NCBI RefSeq assembly: GCF_937873725.1 | Contig: NZ_CALMYY010000101.1 | Span: 49,600 to 113,599, forward strand | Reading direction: 5' to 3' | DNA: 64,000 bases | Source of the DNA: an uncultured Dietzia sp. | Lineage (GTDB): Bacteria; Actinomycetota; Actinomycetes; Mycobacteriales; Mycobacteriaceae | Part shown: piece by piece, positions 56,205-64,000 of the stretch | Position numbering within the stretch: the stretch's first letter is position 1 | Layout: each line of letters starts with the position of its first letter | Program-made: the position numbers and the translations under genes | Notes under the pieces: model-generated | What the model was told of the DNA's origin: nothing | The model's input: only the letters and a program-made list of their open reading frames with translations | Database searches by the model: none

Positions 56205-56678
56205 ATGACCACGTTCGCCACCGCCGACCGTCCCGACCGCGCCGGGCTCGAGGAGTTCCTCCGCCCCCGCCACCGCGCCGTGCTGATCACCCGGCGGGGG
56301 TCCGGTGGGCTCCAGAGCTCGCCCGTGACCTGCGGGATCGACGAGGCGGGCCGCCTGGTGGTGGCGACCTATCCGCAGCGGGCGAAGGTGGCCAACATCC
56401 GCCGCGACCCGGCCGTGAGCGTGTGCGTGCTCTCCGACGAGTTCACCGGCCCGTACGTGCACCTGGACGGCGCGGCGGAGATCGTGGACCTGCCCGAGGC
56501 GGTCGAGCCGCTGGTCGAGTACTTCCGCTCGGTGGCGGGCGAGCACAGTGACTGGGACGAGTACCGCGCGGCGATGGTCCGGCAGGGCAAGTGCCTCATC
56601 CGGGTGACGATCGACCGCTGGGGCCCGGTCGCCACCGGCGGCTTCCCGCCGGAGCAGGGCCGGCCCGACCGCGGATGA
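56205..56678 (+). CDS. PPOX-class (split beta-barrel) flavin/F420-dependent oxidoreductase
   Basis: A 157-residue split-barrel protein of the pyridoxamine-phosphate-oxidase-like superfamily. HRAVLITRRGSGGLQSSPVTCGIDEAGRLVVATYPQRAKVANIRRDPAVSVCV (in pieces) is the nucleotide-binding barrel, with the KVANIRRDP phosphate-contact motif of the F420-binding FDOR-B group. It probably uses F420 or FMN; the substrate is unknown. Stands alone, 44 bp before trpS. Confidence 0.82.
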   Translation: MTTFATADRPDRAGLEEFLRPRHRAVLITRRGSGGLQSSPVTCGIDEAGRLVVATYPQRAKVANIRRDPAVSVCVLSDEFTGPYVHLDGAAEIVDLPEAVEPLVEYFRSVAGEHSDWDEYRAAMVRQGKCLIRVTIDRWGPVATGGFPPEQGRPDRG

Positions 56679-56686
56679 GGTGGTGA

Positions 56687-57769
<1,083 letters not shown>

Positions 57770-57782
57770 GGCGCCGCGCGCC

Positions 57783-58751
57783 TCAGGGCTCGCGGGTGCC
57801 CTGTTGGAAGGTCTGGCGCCACGATCCGCCGGAGCGGACCCACACCGAGCTGCGCAGGATCGAGCCGCCGTCGGCGCGCTCCCGCCACACCAGCAGGACG
57901 GCGTCGGCGCCCACCTCGCGCGCCTCGATGATGTCCATCGTCCGCTCAGCGTGAACCACGTCGGGTGAGTCGGCGGAGTCCAGACGCTCCTGCCGCGTCC
58001 GGACCTCGCCGCGGGCGCACACGTGACTCCACGACGGGTCCAGGAGGGCGGAGAGTGCCGCGCGGTCGCCGCGGACCGCGTCGGTGAGCAGCGACCGCTC
58101 GAGCCCCACCACCTGGTCCACGGCGGAGCCGGACGGGCGGGCCGGGCCCGGATCGGCGGGGCCGTCCATCGAGAACAGATCCGGTTCGGCCGCCGCGGCC
58201 GCCGCGGGTCGACGACCTCCGTCGGCGGCCGGGGGAGCGGCGGGATCGTCACCGGCGCCGACGCCCCTGGAGTCGGGGAAACCGGGGCCCGCCTCGGGAG
58301 CCTGCTTGGAGGCGTGGGCCCGCGCCGCCGCGTTGGCCAGCGCGTCTGCCTTCTCGTTGAGCTCGTGACCCGCGTGGCCCTTGACCCACTCGAACGTGAC
58401 CTGCCGCCCGCGCATGGCCTCGTCGAGGGCCTTCATCACCTCGACGTTGAGCACGGTCTTGCCGTCGGCCTTCTTCCAGCCCTTGCGCTTCCACCCGGCC
58501 ATCCACTTGGTGATGGAGTTGATGACGTACTGCGAATCGCACAGGATGTGGAGCGGCTCCGGGGAGTGCGCGGTCTGACGCAGGAGGTCCAGGACGGCGG
58601 TGAGCTCGCCCTGGTTGTTGGTGCCGCGGGACCAGCCGCCGCTGCGCCACCGGTCGTCGTCGATGTACCAGGCCCACCCGGCCGGGCCGGGGTTTCCGAG
58701 AGCGGAGCCGTCCGCGGCGGCGATGATCGTCACGACATGCGATCCTGCCAT
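57783..58751 (-). CDS. rnhA: Ribonuclease HI fused to a C-terminal SnoaL/DUF4440-like domain
   Basis: A 322-residue fusion. The N-terminal RNase HI domain (about residues 1-150) has all four carboxylates: Asp in AAADGSALGNPGPAGW, Glu in TNNQGELTAVL, Asp in LCDSQYVINS and Asp in NEKADALANAAA. It degrades the RNA strand of RNA:DNA hybrids. A Pro/Ala-rich linker (about 155-215) leads to a domain with VVGLERSLLTDAVRGDRAAL, LLDPSWSHVCARGEVRTRQE and VWVRSGGSWRQTFQQ, which looks like an NTF2-fold DUF4440 domain. Why these are joined is not clear. ATG 58751 is preferred; a GTG two codons earlier is possible. Confidence 0.88.
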   Translation of the reverse strand: MAGSHVVTIIAAADGSALGNPGPAGWAWYIDDDRWRSGGWSRGTNNQGELTAVLDLLRQTAHSPEPLHILCDSQYVINSITKWMAGWKRKGWKKADGKTVLNVEVMKALDEAMRGRQVTFEWVKGHAGHELNEKADALANAAARAHASKQAPEAGPGFPDSRGVGAGDDPAAPPAADGGRRPAAAAAAEPDLFSMDGPADPGPARPSGSAVDQVVGLERSLLTDAVRGDRAALSALLDPSWSHVCARGEVRTRQERLDSADSPDVVHAERTMDIIEAREVGADAVLLVWRERADGGSILRSSVWVRSGGSWRQTFQQGTREP

Positions 58752-58821
58752 CGACACGAGCGCGGCCGCCCACCGGACCCGCGCCGTGGCGGGGGATCGG
58801 TGGGCGGCCGGAGCCGGTCGA

Positions 58822-59064
58822 CTATCCGTACAGTTCGTCGGGCCCGATGTCGTCGAGCTCGATCTCCGGGGACCGCGTGGCCTCGTCGAGGCGCGCGGCC
58901 CGGGCGGCCTCCCGCATCTCGATGGCGTCGGTGACGAAGTCGCCGACCTCCTTGACGACCGAACCGATCGCGTCGGTGATGATCACGGCGATGCGGCCGA
59001 CGAGCGAGGCGCCCGCCTGGATGCCCGCCTGGACCTGGTCCTTGTTGCGTTCGAAGTCGCCCAT
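58822..59064 (-). CDS. Small hypothetical protein
   Basis: An 80-residue protein, MGDFERNKDQVQAGIQAGAS then LVGRIAVIITDAIGSVVKEVGDFVTDAI and a charged, acidic C-terminus (SPEIELDDIGPDELYG). The middle is an amphipathic or weakly hydrophobic helix; it could lie on the membrane surface. It uses a TAG stop and codon usage is normal for the window. No family is recognised. It lies 44 bp downstream of the desaturase gene on the same strand. Confidence 0.7.
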   Translation of the reverse strand: MGDFERNKDQVQAGIQAGASLVGRIAVIITDAIGSVVKEVGDFVTDAIEMREAARAARLDEATRSPEIELDDIGPDELYG

Positions 59065-59108
59065 GGGGCTGCTCCCCTCGTCGGTGGTGTCCACGAAGGT
59101 ACCCCGGC

Positions 59109-60290
59109 TCAGGCGGCCGGTGTGATCTTCCTGCGCTCGATGATCACGGCCGGGGTGTCCGCCGCGGTGGGAGGAAGCGGGAGCGCCAGGCGGAACATCT
59201 TGGACCACACGTTGGCGACCTGCTTCCACATCGGGCCGGTCGTGTAGGGCAGGCCGTATTCCTGGCAGAGTGCCCGCACCTCCTCGGCGATCTCCGGGTA
59301 GCGGTGCGCGGGCAGGTCGGGGAAGAGGTGGTGCTCGATCTGGTGCGACAGGTTGCCGGTGGCCAGGTGCATGAGCGGGCTGCCCGAGATGTTGGCCGAG
59401 CCGAGCATCTGACGCACGTACCACTCGCCGCGGGTCTCCTCGGCCGTCTCCTCCTGGGTGAACACCTGCGCCCCGGAGGGGAAGTGGCCGCAGAAGATCA
59501 CCGAGAACGTCCACACGTTGCGGACGACGTTGGCCGTGAGGTTGCCGGCAAAGGTGAGCGGGAACAGCGGGCCGGTCAACGCCGGGTGGACGATGTAGTC
59601 CTTGGCCACCTGCCCGCGGATCTTGCGCACCCAGCCGCCGATGAGGCTCTTGACGTCCGACCACTTGCGCTTGCCCTTGAGCACGTTGTCGTACTCCAGG
59701 TCGTGCGCCATCACGCCCCACTCGAAGAGCATCATCAGGGCGAACGCGTACACGGGGTTGCCCAGCCGCAGCGGGTTCCACGGCTGCTCGTACTCCATGC
59801 GCAGCAGGCCGTACCCGATGTCGCGGTCCAGGTCGAGGATGTTGGTGTGCGTGTGGTGCATGTAGTTGTGCGAGTGGCGCCACTGGTCCGACGGGCAGAC
59901 GTTGTCCCACTCGAAGCTGGAGGAGTGGAGCATGTCGTCCTGCATCCAGTCGTACTGGCCGTGCATGACGTTGTGGCCGATCTCCATGTTGTCGAGGATC
60001 TTCGACGCGCTCAGCGCGGCCACCCCGGCGAGCCAGGCCGGCGGCAGGAAGCCGAGGAACATCAACCCGCGGCCGGTCAGCTCGAGCCGGCGCTGGAGGC
60101 GGACCACGCGCAGGATGTAGTCGCGGTCGGCGGTGCCGAGGTCGGCCGCCACGCGGTCGCGGATCGCGTCGAGCTCGCGGCCGATGATCTCGACCGACTC
60201 GGCGGACAGGACGACGGGCTCGGGGGCCGAGGGGTCGGCGACCTCCGTCGGTTTCTTGGAACGGATGGCGGGGAGCTGCAGGAGAGTCAT
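59109..60290 (-). CDS. Membrane fatty acid desaturase (DesA3-like acyl-CoA desaturase)
   Basis: A 393-residue integral membrane di-iron desaturase. The three histidine boxes are present: GHNVMHGQYDWM, HSHNYMHHTHTN and HQIEHHLFPDLP. Helices lie near residues 75-100 and 190-260. By family it should introduce a double bond into acyl chains, as the mycobacterial DesA3 stearoyl-CoA desaturase does. The ferredoxin reductase gene 48 bp upstream on the same strand probably supplies its electrons, as in M. tuberculosis where an oxidoreductase gene accompanies desA3. Confidence 0.92.
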   Translation of the reverse strand: MTLLQLPAIRSKKPTEVADPSAPEPVVLSAESVEIIGRELDAIRDRVAADLGTADRDYILRVVRLQRRLELTGRGLMFLGFLPPAWLAGVAALSASKILDNMEIGHNVMHGQYDWMQDDMLHSSSFEWDNVCPSDQWRHSHNYMHHTHTNILDLDRDIGYGLLRMEYEQPWNPLRLGNPVYAFALMMLFEWGVMAHDLEYDNVLKGKRKWSDVKSLIGGWVRKIRGQVAKDYIVHPALTGPLFPLTFAGNLTANVVRNVWTFSVIFCGHFPSGAQVFTQEETAEETRGEWYVRQMLGSANISGSPLMHLATGNLSHQIEHHLFPDLPAHRYPEIAEEVRALCQEYGLPYTTGPMWKQVANVWSKMFRLALPLPPTAADTPAVIIERRKITPAA

Positions 60291-60338
60291 GGGGAAGGTC
60301 CTTCCGGGTGGTCCGAATGGTGCTGGGGTCAGGGCGGT

Positions 60339-61424
60339 CTAGAGCTCGATCTCGACGTCGCCGACGGGTGCGGAGACGCAGATCTGGACGTGGCACCCCG
60401 GTTCGGTGTCGACCACGCCGGTCCGCAGGTCCCGGGTGGCCCCGGAGACGCGGACGGCGGTGCAGGTGTGGCAGATGCCCATGCGGCATCCGTGCTTGGG
60501 GCGCAGGCCCGCGGCCTCGGCGCCCTCGAGGAGGGTGGTGCCGGCGTTGGGGGCGGAGACGCCGCTGAGGAGGTGGGTCACGGTGCCGCCGTCGCCCTCG
60601 GGGACGGGGCCGGTGGTGGCGGAGAACCGCTCGCGGAGGACGTCGGAATAGCGGTCGGCGCCGAGCGCCTCCCGCAGCCCCTCGGCGAGGCCCTCGGGTC
60701 CGCAGAGGAACACGGTCGCGTCGGCGTGCCAGGGTGCCACGGACTCGAGATGCCCGGGGGTGAGGTGCCCGGACAGGCCCGCCGGGGACGCCTCCCCGGC
60801 GGTCTCGACCACCTGCACGTCGACCCCGGCGCGCGAGAGTTCCTCGATCCGGTCGGCAAACGGGACGTCCCCGGCTCGACGGGCGTAGTGGAGCCAGGCC
60901 ACGCGGCCCGGGTGCCGCTCGGCCGCGAGGGTCGAGGCGATGGAGAGCATCGGGGTGATCCCGCTCCCTCCGCTCACCAGGAGGACGTCGGCCGGCCGCT
61001 CCTCGGGCAACGCGATCTCGCCGACCGGGTCGCCCAGGAGCAGGCGCATCCCGGGGGCGGCCTCCGCCCACAGGTGCTCGGAGACGACGCCGCCCGGGTG
61101 GCGTCGGACGGCGATGGTCGCCAGCCGGTCCTCGCGGGACGCCGGGTCGACGGGCGAGTAGTGGCGGCGATGGATGACGCCGTTCACCACCACGCCGATC
61201 TGGAGCGCGGCGCCGGGCGCGGGCCGGTCGACCCCGGCGGGCAGGCGGAGCGTGAGGACGGTGACGTCCGGCACCGGCCGGTCGACCGAGACGACGGTGG
61301 CGCCGGTCGAGTCATCGGACCAGGTCACGCCCAGCGAACGGATGTAGTGCTCGACCGGGTGCGGGGTGAGCAGGGTGCGCGTGATCCTGCGCGAGAAGAG
61401 ACGGTTGATGGTCGGGGCGGTCAT
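60339..61424 (-). CDS. Ferredoxin reductase, electron donor for the desaturase
   Basis: A 361-residue three-domain protein. The FAD-binding barrel (RRHYSPVDPASRED), the NAD(P)-binding domain (LLVSGGSGITPMLSIASTLA, then FLCGPEGLAEGLREA) and a C-terminal plant-type 2Fe-2S domain with PKHGCRMGICHTCTAVRV and the fourth Cys in DTEPGCHVQICV. It passes electrons from NAD(P)H via FAD and the cluster to the desaturase. The first 35 residues (RLFSRRITRTLLTPHPVEHY) are typical of this desaturase-linked group. First gene of the two- or three-gene operon, divergent from a TetR gene. Confidence 0.92.
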   Translation of the reverse strand: MTAPTINRLFSRRITRTLLTPHPVEHYIRSLGVTWSDDSTGATVVSVDRPVPDVTVLTLRLPAGVDRPAPGAALQIGVVVNGVIHRRHYSPVDPASREDRLATIAVRRHPGGVVSEHLWAEAAPGMRLLLGDPVGEIALPEERPADVLLVSGGSGITPMLSIASTLAAERHPGRVAWLHYARRAGDVPFADRIEELSRAGVDVQVVETAGEASPAGLSGHLTPGHLESVAPWHADATVFLCGPEGLAEGLREALGADRYSDVLRERFSATTGPVPEGDGGTVTHLLSGVSAPNAGTTLLEGAEAAGLRPKHGCRMGICHTCTAVRVSGATRDLRTGVVDTEPGCHVQICVSAPVGDVEIEL

Positions 61425-61559
61425 GGGGACCTCCGGAAGGTGATGGTCGGTGTGGTCGGGCGCCGTCGGACGCGACCTCCTGCCGTGATGCGCGAACCGC
61501 GTCCGGGAAGGAGCGGCCGCGCTACGGGGGCGCGTCCATCCGGGTCGACCACCGGACGG

Positions 61560-61585
61560 TTTGAGTGTACATACGTTCTCTCAAA
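61560..61585. promoter_or_regulatory. Imperfect palindrome between the divergent reductase and TetR genes
   Basis: TTTGAG - 14 nt - CTCAAA with an inner GTA-CA-TAC. It is the only AT-rich symmetric site in the 252-bp gap and a candidate operator for the adjacent TetR regulator. Nothing else notable is seen in the gap apart from the TetR -10. Confidence 0.5.
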
Positions 61586-61663
61586 TGGAAAGGGGTCTGC
61601 AGTGTCGCCCGGGCCACTGGGCGGCGGCGGGGGCGTCGACGTGCGAGGATGCGCGAAGAGCGA

Positions 61664-61669
61664 TAGCAT
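61664..61669 (+). promoter_or_regulatory. -10 element of the leaderless TetR gene
   Basis: TAGCAT, 7 nt, GTG at 61677. Confidence 0.6.
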
Positions 61670-61676
61670 TACCGGC

Positions 61677-62276
61677 GTGTCGGCGCCCAGATCGCGAGCG
61701 GAGCAGAAGCAGCACACGCGTGCACTCATCGTGGCCGCCGGCCGGGAGGCGGTGGCCACCCGTGGGTTCGCCGGGCTCGTGGTCCGCGAGCTCGCGCGCG
61801 AGGCCGGCATCGTGCCCACCGCGTTCTACCGGCACTTCGATTCCGTGGACGCCCTGGCCTCCGAGCTCGCCGCCGGGGCCGCCGAGGCCCTCGGGATCTT
61901 CGTCGACGACCTCGCCTCCTCGACGAGCCCGGACCCCGTCACCGACTGGCCCGCCCGGGCGACCGCGGCCGCGACCCGCGACCCCCAGACCTGGTCGGTG
62001 CTCGCCCGCGGGCTGGTCGACACCGCCCACCCCGACCACCGGGTCCTCGCGGCCGCCGTCGATTCCGCCCGCCGCCGGCTGGGGATCACCCTGGGCCGGC
62101 TCGAGACGCTCTCCGGTGCGGACGGCGTGGCCGTCGACATCGCGGCCGACCTCGTCGTCGTGGTCCTCCTCAGGCTTCTCGTGGAGGTGTCTGTGGGCCA
62201 CGACGCCCGCGCGGCCGCCGACGACTGCTCCGGACGCCTGCGGGTGATCCTCGCGGGCGCCGGCACCGTCTCCTGA
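61677..62276 (+). CDS. TetR-family transcriptional regulator
   Basis: A 199-residue regulator. The helix-turn-helix is at about residues 10-55: EQKQHTRALIVAAGREAVATRGFAGLVVRELAREAGIVPTAFYRHFDS (in pieces). The C-terminal ligand domain is helical and not recognisable to a ligand class; acyl-CoA would fit the context. It is divergent from the ferredoxin reductase and desaturase genes and is probably their regulator. GTG 61677 is chosen from the TAGCAT hexamer 7 nt upstream. Confidence 0.88.
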   Translation: MSAPRSRAEQKQHTRALIVAAGREAVATRGFAGLVVRELAREAGIVPTAFYRHFDSVDALASELAAGAAEALGIFVDDLASSTSPDPVTDWPARATAAATRDPQTWSVLARGLVDTAHPDHRVLAAAVDSARRRLGITLGRLETLSGADGVAVDIAADLVVVVLLRLLVEVSVGHDARAAADDCSGRLRVILAGAGTVS

Positions 62277-62318
62277 GCCGTCCCGTCCCGCCCCGGCCCG
62301 CCGCGGGGGGACGGGCGG

Positions 62319-63785
62319 TCAGCGCCGCGAGCGGACCGCCAGCGCGGCACCGGCCAGCACGACCAGCCCGGCCACCCCGACCGCCGTCCACGGGCCGACG
62401 CGCTCGAGCGCCGAGGCGCCCGCGACGGTCGCGGAGCCCTGCCCGGCCGAGCCCTGACCGACAGAGCCCTGACCGACAGAGCCCTGACCGACCGAGCCCT
62501 GACCGACCGAGCCCAGCGGGCCGGAGGCGAGGTTCTCGGTCGCGTCCTCGGGGGAGGCCGGCCCGCCGGTCCCCAACCGCCCCACCGAGTCGTCCGTGGC
62601 GAATCCCGCGTCGAGGAGCGCCGCCGCCTGCTGCCACGGCGCCTCGGGCACGCGCGTGCCGTCGAGTAACACCACCGCGAGCCGACGCCCGTCGCGCTCG
62701 GCCGCCCCGATGAACGTGTGCCGGGCGTCGTCCGTGAAACCGGTTTTGCCGCCGATCGCGCCCGGATAGTTGTAGAGCAGCTGATTGTCGTTGGACACCA
62801 CGAATCCGGGGTTGACCACCACGCCGTCCGGCCGGACGGTCGGGCCCGTGTACGCGGACGCCGCCGCGGGATCCGGGGCCCCCGCGCCCTCGCCCGCGGG
62901 ATAACCGGGGAACCCGGACTGCTCCGTGCCCACGATCCGGGCGAACTCCGGTCGGCTCATCGCATCGCGGAAGATCAGGGACATGTCGTATGCCGAGGAC
63001 ATCATGCCCGGCGCGTCGAGCCCGTTCACCGAGGCCGCGTACGTGCCCTGGGCCCCGAGCGCGGCGGCGTGGGCGTTCATCGCCTCGAGCGTCGCGTCGA
63101 TCCCGCCCATCCGGTGCGCCAACACCACGGCCGCGTCGTTCCCCGAGGACATGAGCAGCCCCCGGAGCAGCCTGTCGACCGAGTATTTGCCCCCCGGGCC
63201 GATGCCCACCAGGCTGCCCTCGGCACCCTCGAGGTCCGCGTCGGTGACCTCGATGATCCGGTCCGCGTCGAGGGTGTCCAGCGCGACCGAGGCGAGCAGC
63301 GTCTTGATCAGGCTGGCCGGGCGGTAGCGCCCGTGCGGATCGCGGGCCGCCACGATCTCGCCGGTGTCCAGGTCGGAGATCATCCACGCGCTCGCGGTGA
63401 CGGCGGGTGGGACGTCGAAGCCGTCGGGGGCCACGACCTCGCACCCGTCCAGCCCGTCGCCGCCCGCGAGGGACTCCGGAACGGGCGGAGGGGCGGGTGA
63501 GGTCCGCCCGGGGAGCGGGACCTCGGACTCGTCGACGGGCGCCGGTGGGGCGGTGCGGTACGGGCATCCGGAGAGGTCGCGGGGGGTGTCGAAGTACGAC
63601 GACGAGGTGGTCGACGGCAGCACCGCGGCCGGCGGCGGCCCGCTCGACGGGAGGACGGTCGCGGGCTCGGCGGCCGCGACGGGTCCGGTGAGACCCGGTG
63701 CCGCCAGCCCGACGAGCGCGGCCACGGCCAGGCCGGCGGCGCGGTGGGCGGTCGGCGTTCCGAGCCGTCGGCGTGTGCTGGTCAC
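62319..63785 (-). CDS. dacB: D-alanyl-D-alanine carboxypeptidase (DacB/PBP5 family)
   Basis: A 488-residue S11 peptidase that trims D-Ala from peptidoglycan stem peptides. It has a signal peptide (AGLAVAALVGLAAPGLTGPVAA), a Pro-rich linker, and the catalytic domain with SxxK in RPASLIKTLLAS, SxN in MSSGNDAAVVL and KTG in IGGKTGFTDDA. The C-terminus has five GSVGQ-type pentapeptide repeats, then one membrane anchor helix (AVGVAGLVVLAGAALAV) and RSRR. So it sits outside the membrane. GTG 63785 stands 8 nt after TAGACT (63799-63794), a likely leaderless promoter. Confidence 0.93.
   Translation of the reverse strand: MTSTRRRLGTPTAHRAAGLAVAALVGLAAPGLTGPVAAAEPATVLPSSGPPPAAVLPSTTSSSYFDTPRDLSGCPYRTAPPAPVDESEVPLPGRTSPAPPPVPESLAGGDGLDGCEVVAPDGFDVPPAVTASAWMISDLDTGEIVAARDPHGRYRPASLIKTLLASVALDTLDADRIIEVTDADLEGAEGSLVGIGPGGKYSVDRLLRGLLMSSGNDAAVVLAHRMGGIDATLEAMNAHAAALGAQGTYAASVNGLDAPGMMSSAYDMSLIFRDAMSRPEFARIVGTEQSGFPGYPAGEGAGAPDPAAASAYTGPTVRPDGVVVNPGFVVSNDNQLLYNYPGAIGGKTGFTDDARHTFIGAAERDGRRLAVVLLDGTRVPEAPWQQAAALLDAGFATDDSVGRLGTGGPASPEDATENLASGPLGSVGQGSVGQGSVGQGSVGQGSAGQGSATVAGASALERVGPWTAVGVAGLVVLAGAALAVRSRR
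62452..62516 (-). repeat. 15-bp tandem repeat coding for GSVGQ in dacB
   Basis: About four near-perfect copies of a 15-bp unit (plus strand CTGACCGACAGAGCC or CTGACCGACCGAGCC) plus a degenerate copy. Each adds one pentapeptide to the stalk before the membrane anchor. Confidence 0.85.
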
Positions 63786-63834
63786 GGGTCCGGAGTCTAC
63801 GACCGCCCGGCCGCGCCCCGAGCGGGACCCGCCG

Positions 63835-63906
63835 ACGTGCGCTGCCCCTCCGTCTTACGCTGCACCTCCGTCTTACGCTGCACCTCCGGCTTACGCTGCA
63901 CCTATG
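63835..63906 (+). repeat. 18-bp tandem repeat carrying a promoter-like hexamer
   Basis: Unit TCTTACGCTGCACCTCCG at 63853-63870 and 63871-63888, with degenerate copies before (63835-63852) and after (63889-63906). Each good copy contains TACGCT, a TANNNT -10 candidate; the last one stands 6 nt before an ATG at 63904. Confidence 0.8.
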
Positions 63907-64000
63907 GTCCACGGCACCAGCGCACCTCGGGCAAACGCGTACCTTCAGGCAGCGCAGGTCGAGCAGGCAGCGCAGGTCGAGCAGGCAGCGCAGGTCGAGC
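63904..64000 (+). CDS. Possible start of a repeat-containing protein (cut by window end)
   Basis: From ATG 63904 the frame is open to the window edge and reads MVHGTSAPRANAYLQ and then a hexapeptide AAQVEQ three times. TACGCT lies 6 nt before the ATG, as in other leaderless genes here. With only 32 codons seen, no family can be named. The repeats could equally be non-coding; the evidence is the open frame, the promoter spacing and the 18-bp (in-frame) unit length. Confidence 0.4.
   Translation, partial: MVHGTSAPRANAYLQAAQVEQAAQVEQAAQVE
63946..64000 (+). repeat. 18-bp perfect tandem repeat at window end
   Basis: Three perfect copies of CAGGCAGCGCAGGTCGAG (63946-63963, 63964-63981, 63982-63999), continuing beyond the window. 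The unit length is a multiple of three. Confidence 0.9.

Noticed and set aside
62452..64000. CRISPR-like arrays near the window end
   Set aside because: The repeats are head-to-tail without spacers and of 15 or 18 bp, in coding or promoter-like DNA; no cas genes are present.

Overview
This is a very GC-rich, densely packed actinobacterial chromosome segment. Gene content and order point to the order Mycobacteriales. The sequence glmS, nnr, alr, tsaE-tsaB-rimI-tsaD, groES-groEL1, sigD-rsdA, a DUF5319 gene, guaB, guaB3, a ChoD-like oxidase, guaA, imuA'-imuB and dnaE2, followed by trmL, folD, a DUF3017 gene, metX/metY, icd, trpS and a DacB-type peptidase, follows the order of the corresponding Mycobacterium tuberculosis chromosome (roughly Rv3436c down to Rv3330). 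A Dietzia-like organism would fit, but the genus is not proven from the sequence.

Layout. Bases 1-7388 hold the end of glmS and one long overlapping plus-strand run: NAD(P)HX repair, alanine racemase, a hydrolase and the t6A tRNA-modification genes. Bases 7393-16655 hold the CIRCE-controlled groES/groEL1 pair, the SigD sigma factor with its anti-sigma factor (frameshifted here), guaB, guaB3 and a ChoD-like oxidase. Bases 16671-26564 hold two wax-ester/triacylglycerol synthases, guaA, a divergent PspC-type membrane and two-component cluster, a GDSL esterase and lactate dehydrogenase. Bases 26625-34266 hold the SOS mutagenesis cassette imuA'-imuB-dnaE2, preceded by two LexA-type boxes and interrupted by two unrelated genes; imuA' is broken by a 119-bp G-rich partial duplication that looks like an assembly artefact.

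The most interesting region is 34311-40379 on the minus strand. A cobalamin riboswitch precedes five tightly overlapping genes: a secreted alpha/alpha-barrel (prenyltransferase-repeat) protein, a membrane-anchored DUF4430 protein, and an ECF transporter (T component, fused double ATPase, S component). The barrel and DUF4430 folds are the two halves of animal intrinsic factor/transcobalamin. The operon therefore looks like a B12-regulated vitamin B12 capture and uptake system in which a transcobalamin-like binder is split into a soluble and an anchored chain.

Further right are an FAD-linked oxidase (40446), a Mn-type ABC transporter with a DtxR/MntR-family regulator and an operator lying on its start codon (41853-45212), trmL, folD, and methionine genes behind a SAM-IV riboswitch. 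Then follow icd, two transporters, a MazEF-type toxin-antitoxin pair, xthA, a secreted barnase-like RNase with its barstar-like inhibitor, a PPOX-family protein, trpS, an RNase HI fusion protein, a desaturase with its ferredoxin reductase and a TetR regulator, a D,D-carboxypeptidase, and finally 18-bp tandem repeats running off the window edge.

A recurring theme is leaderless transcription: many genes have a TANNNT -10 hexamer 6-8 nt before the start codon. I saw no tRNA, rRNA, insertion sequence, prophage or CRISPR array.
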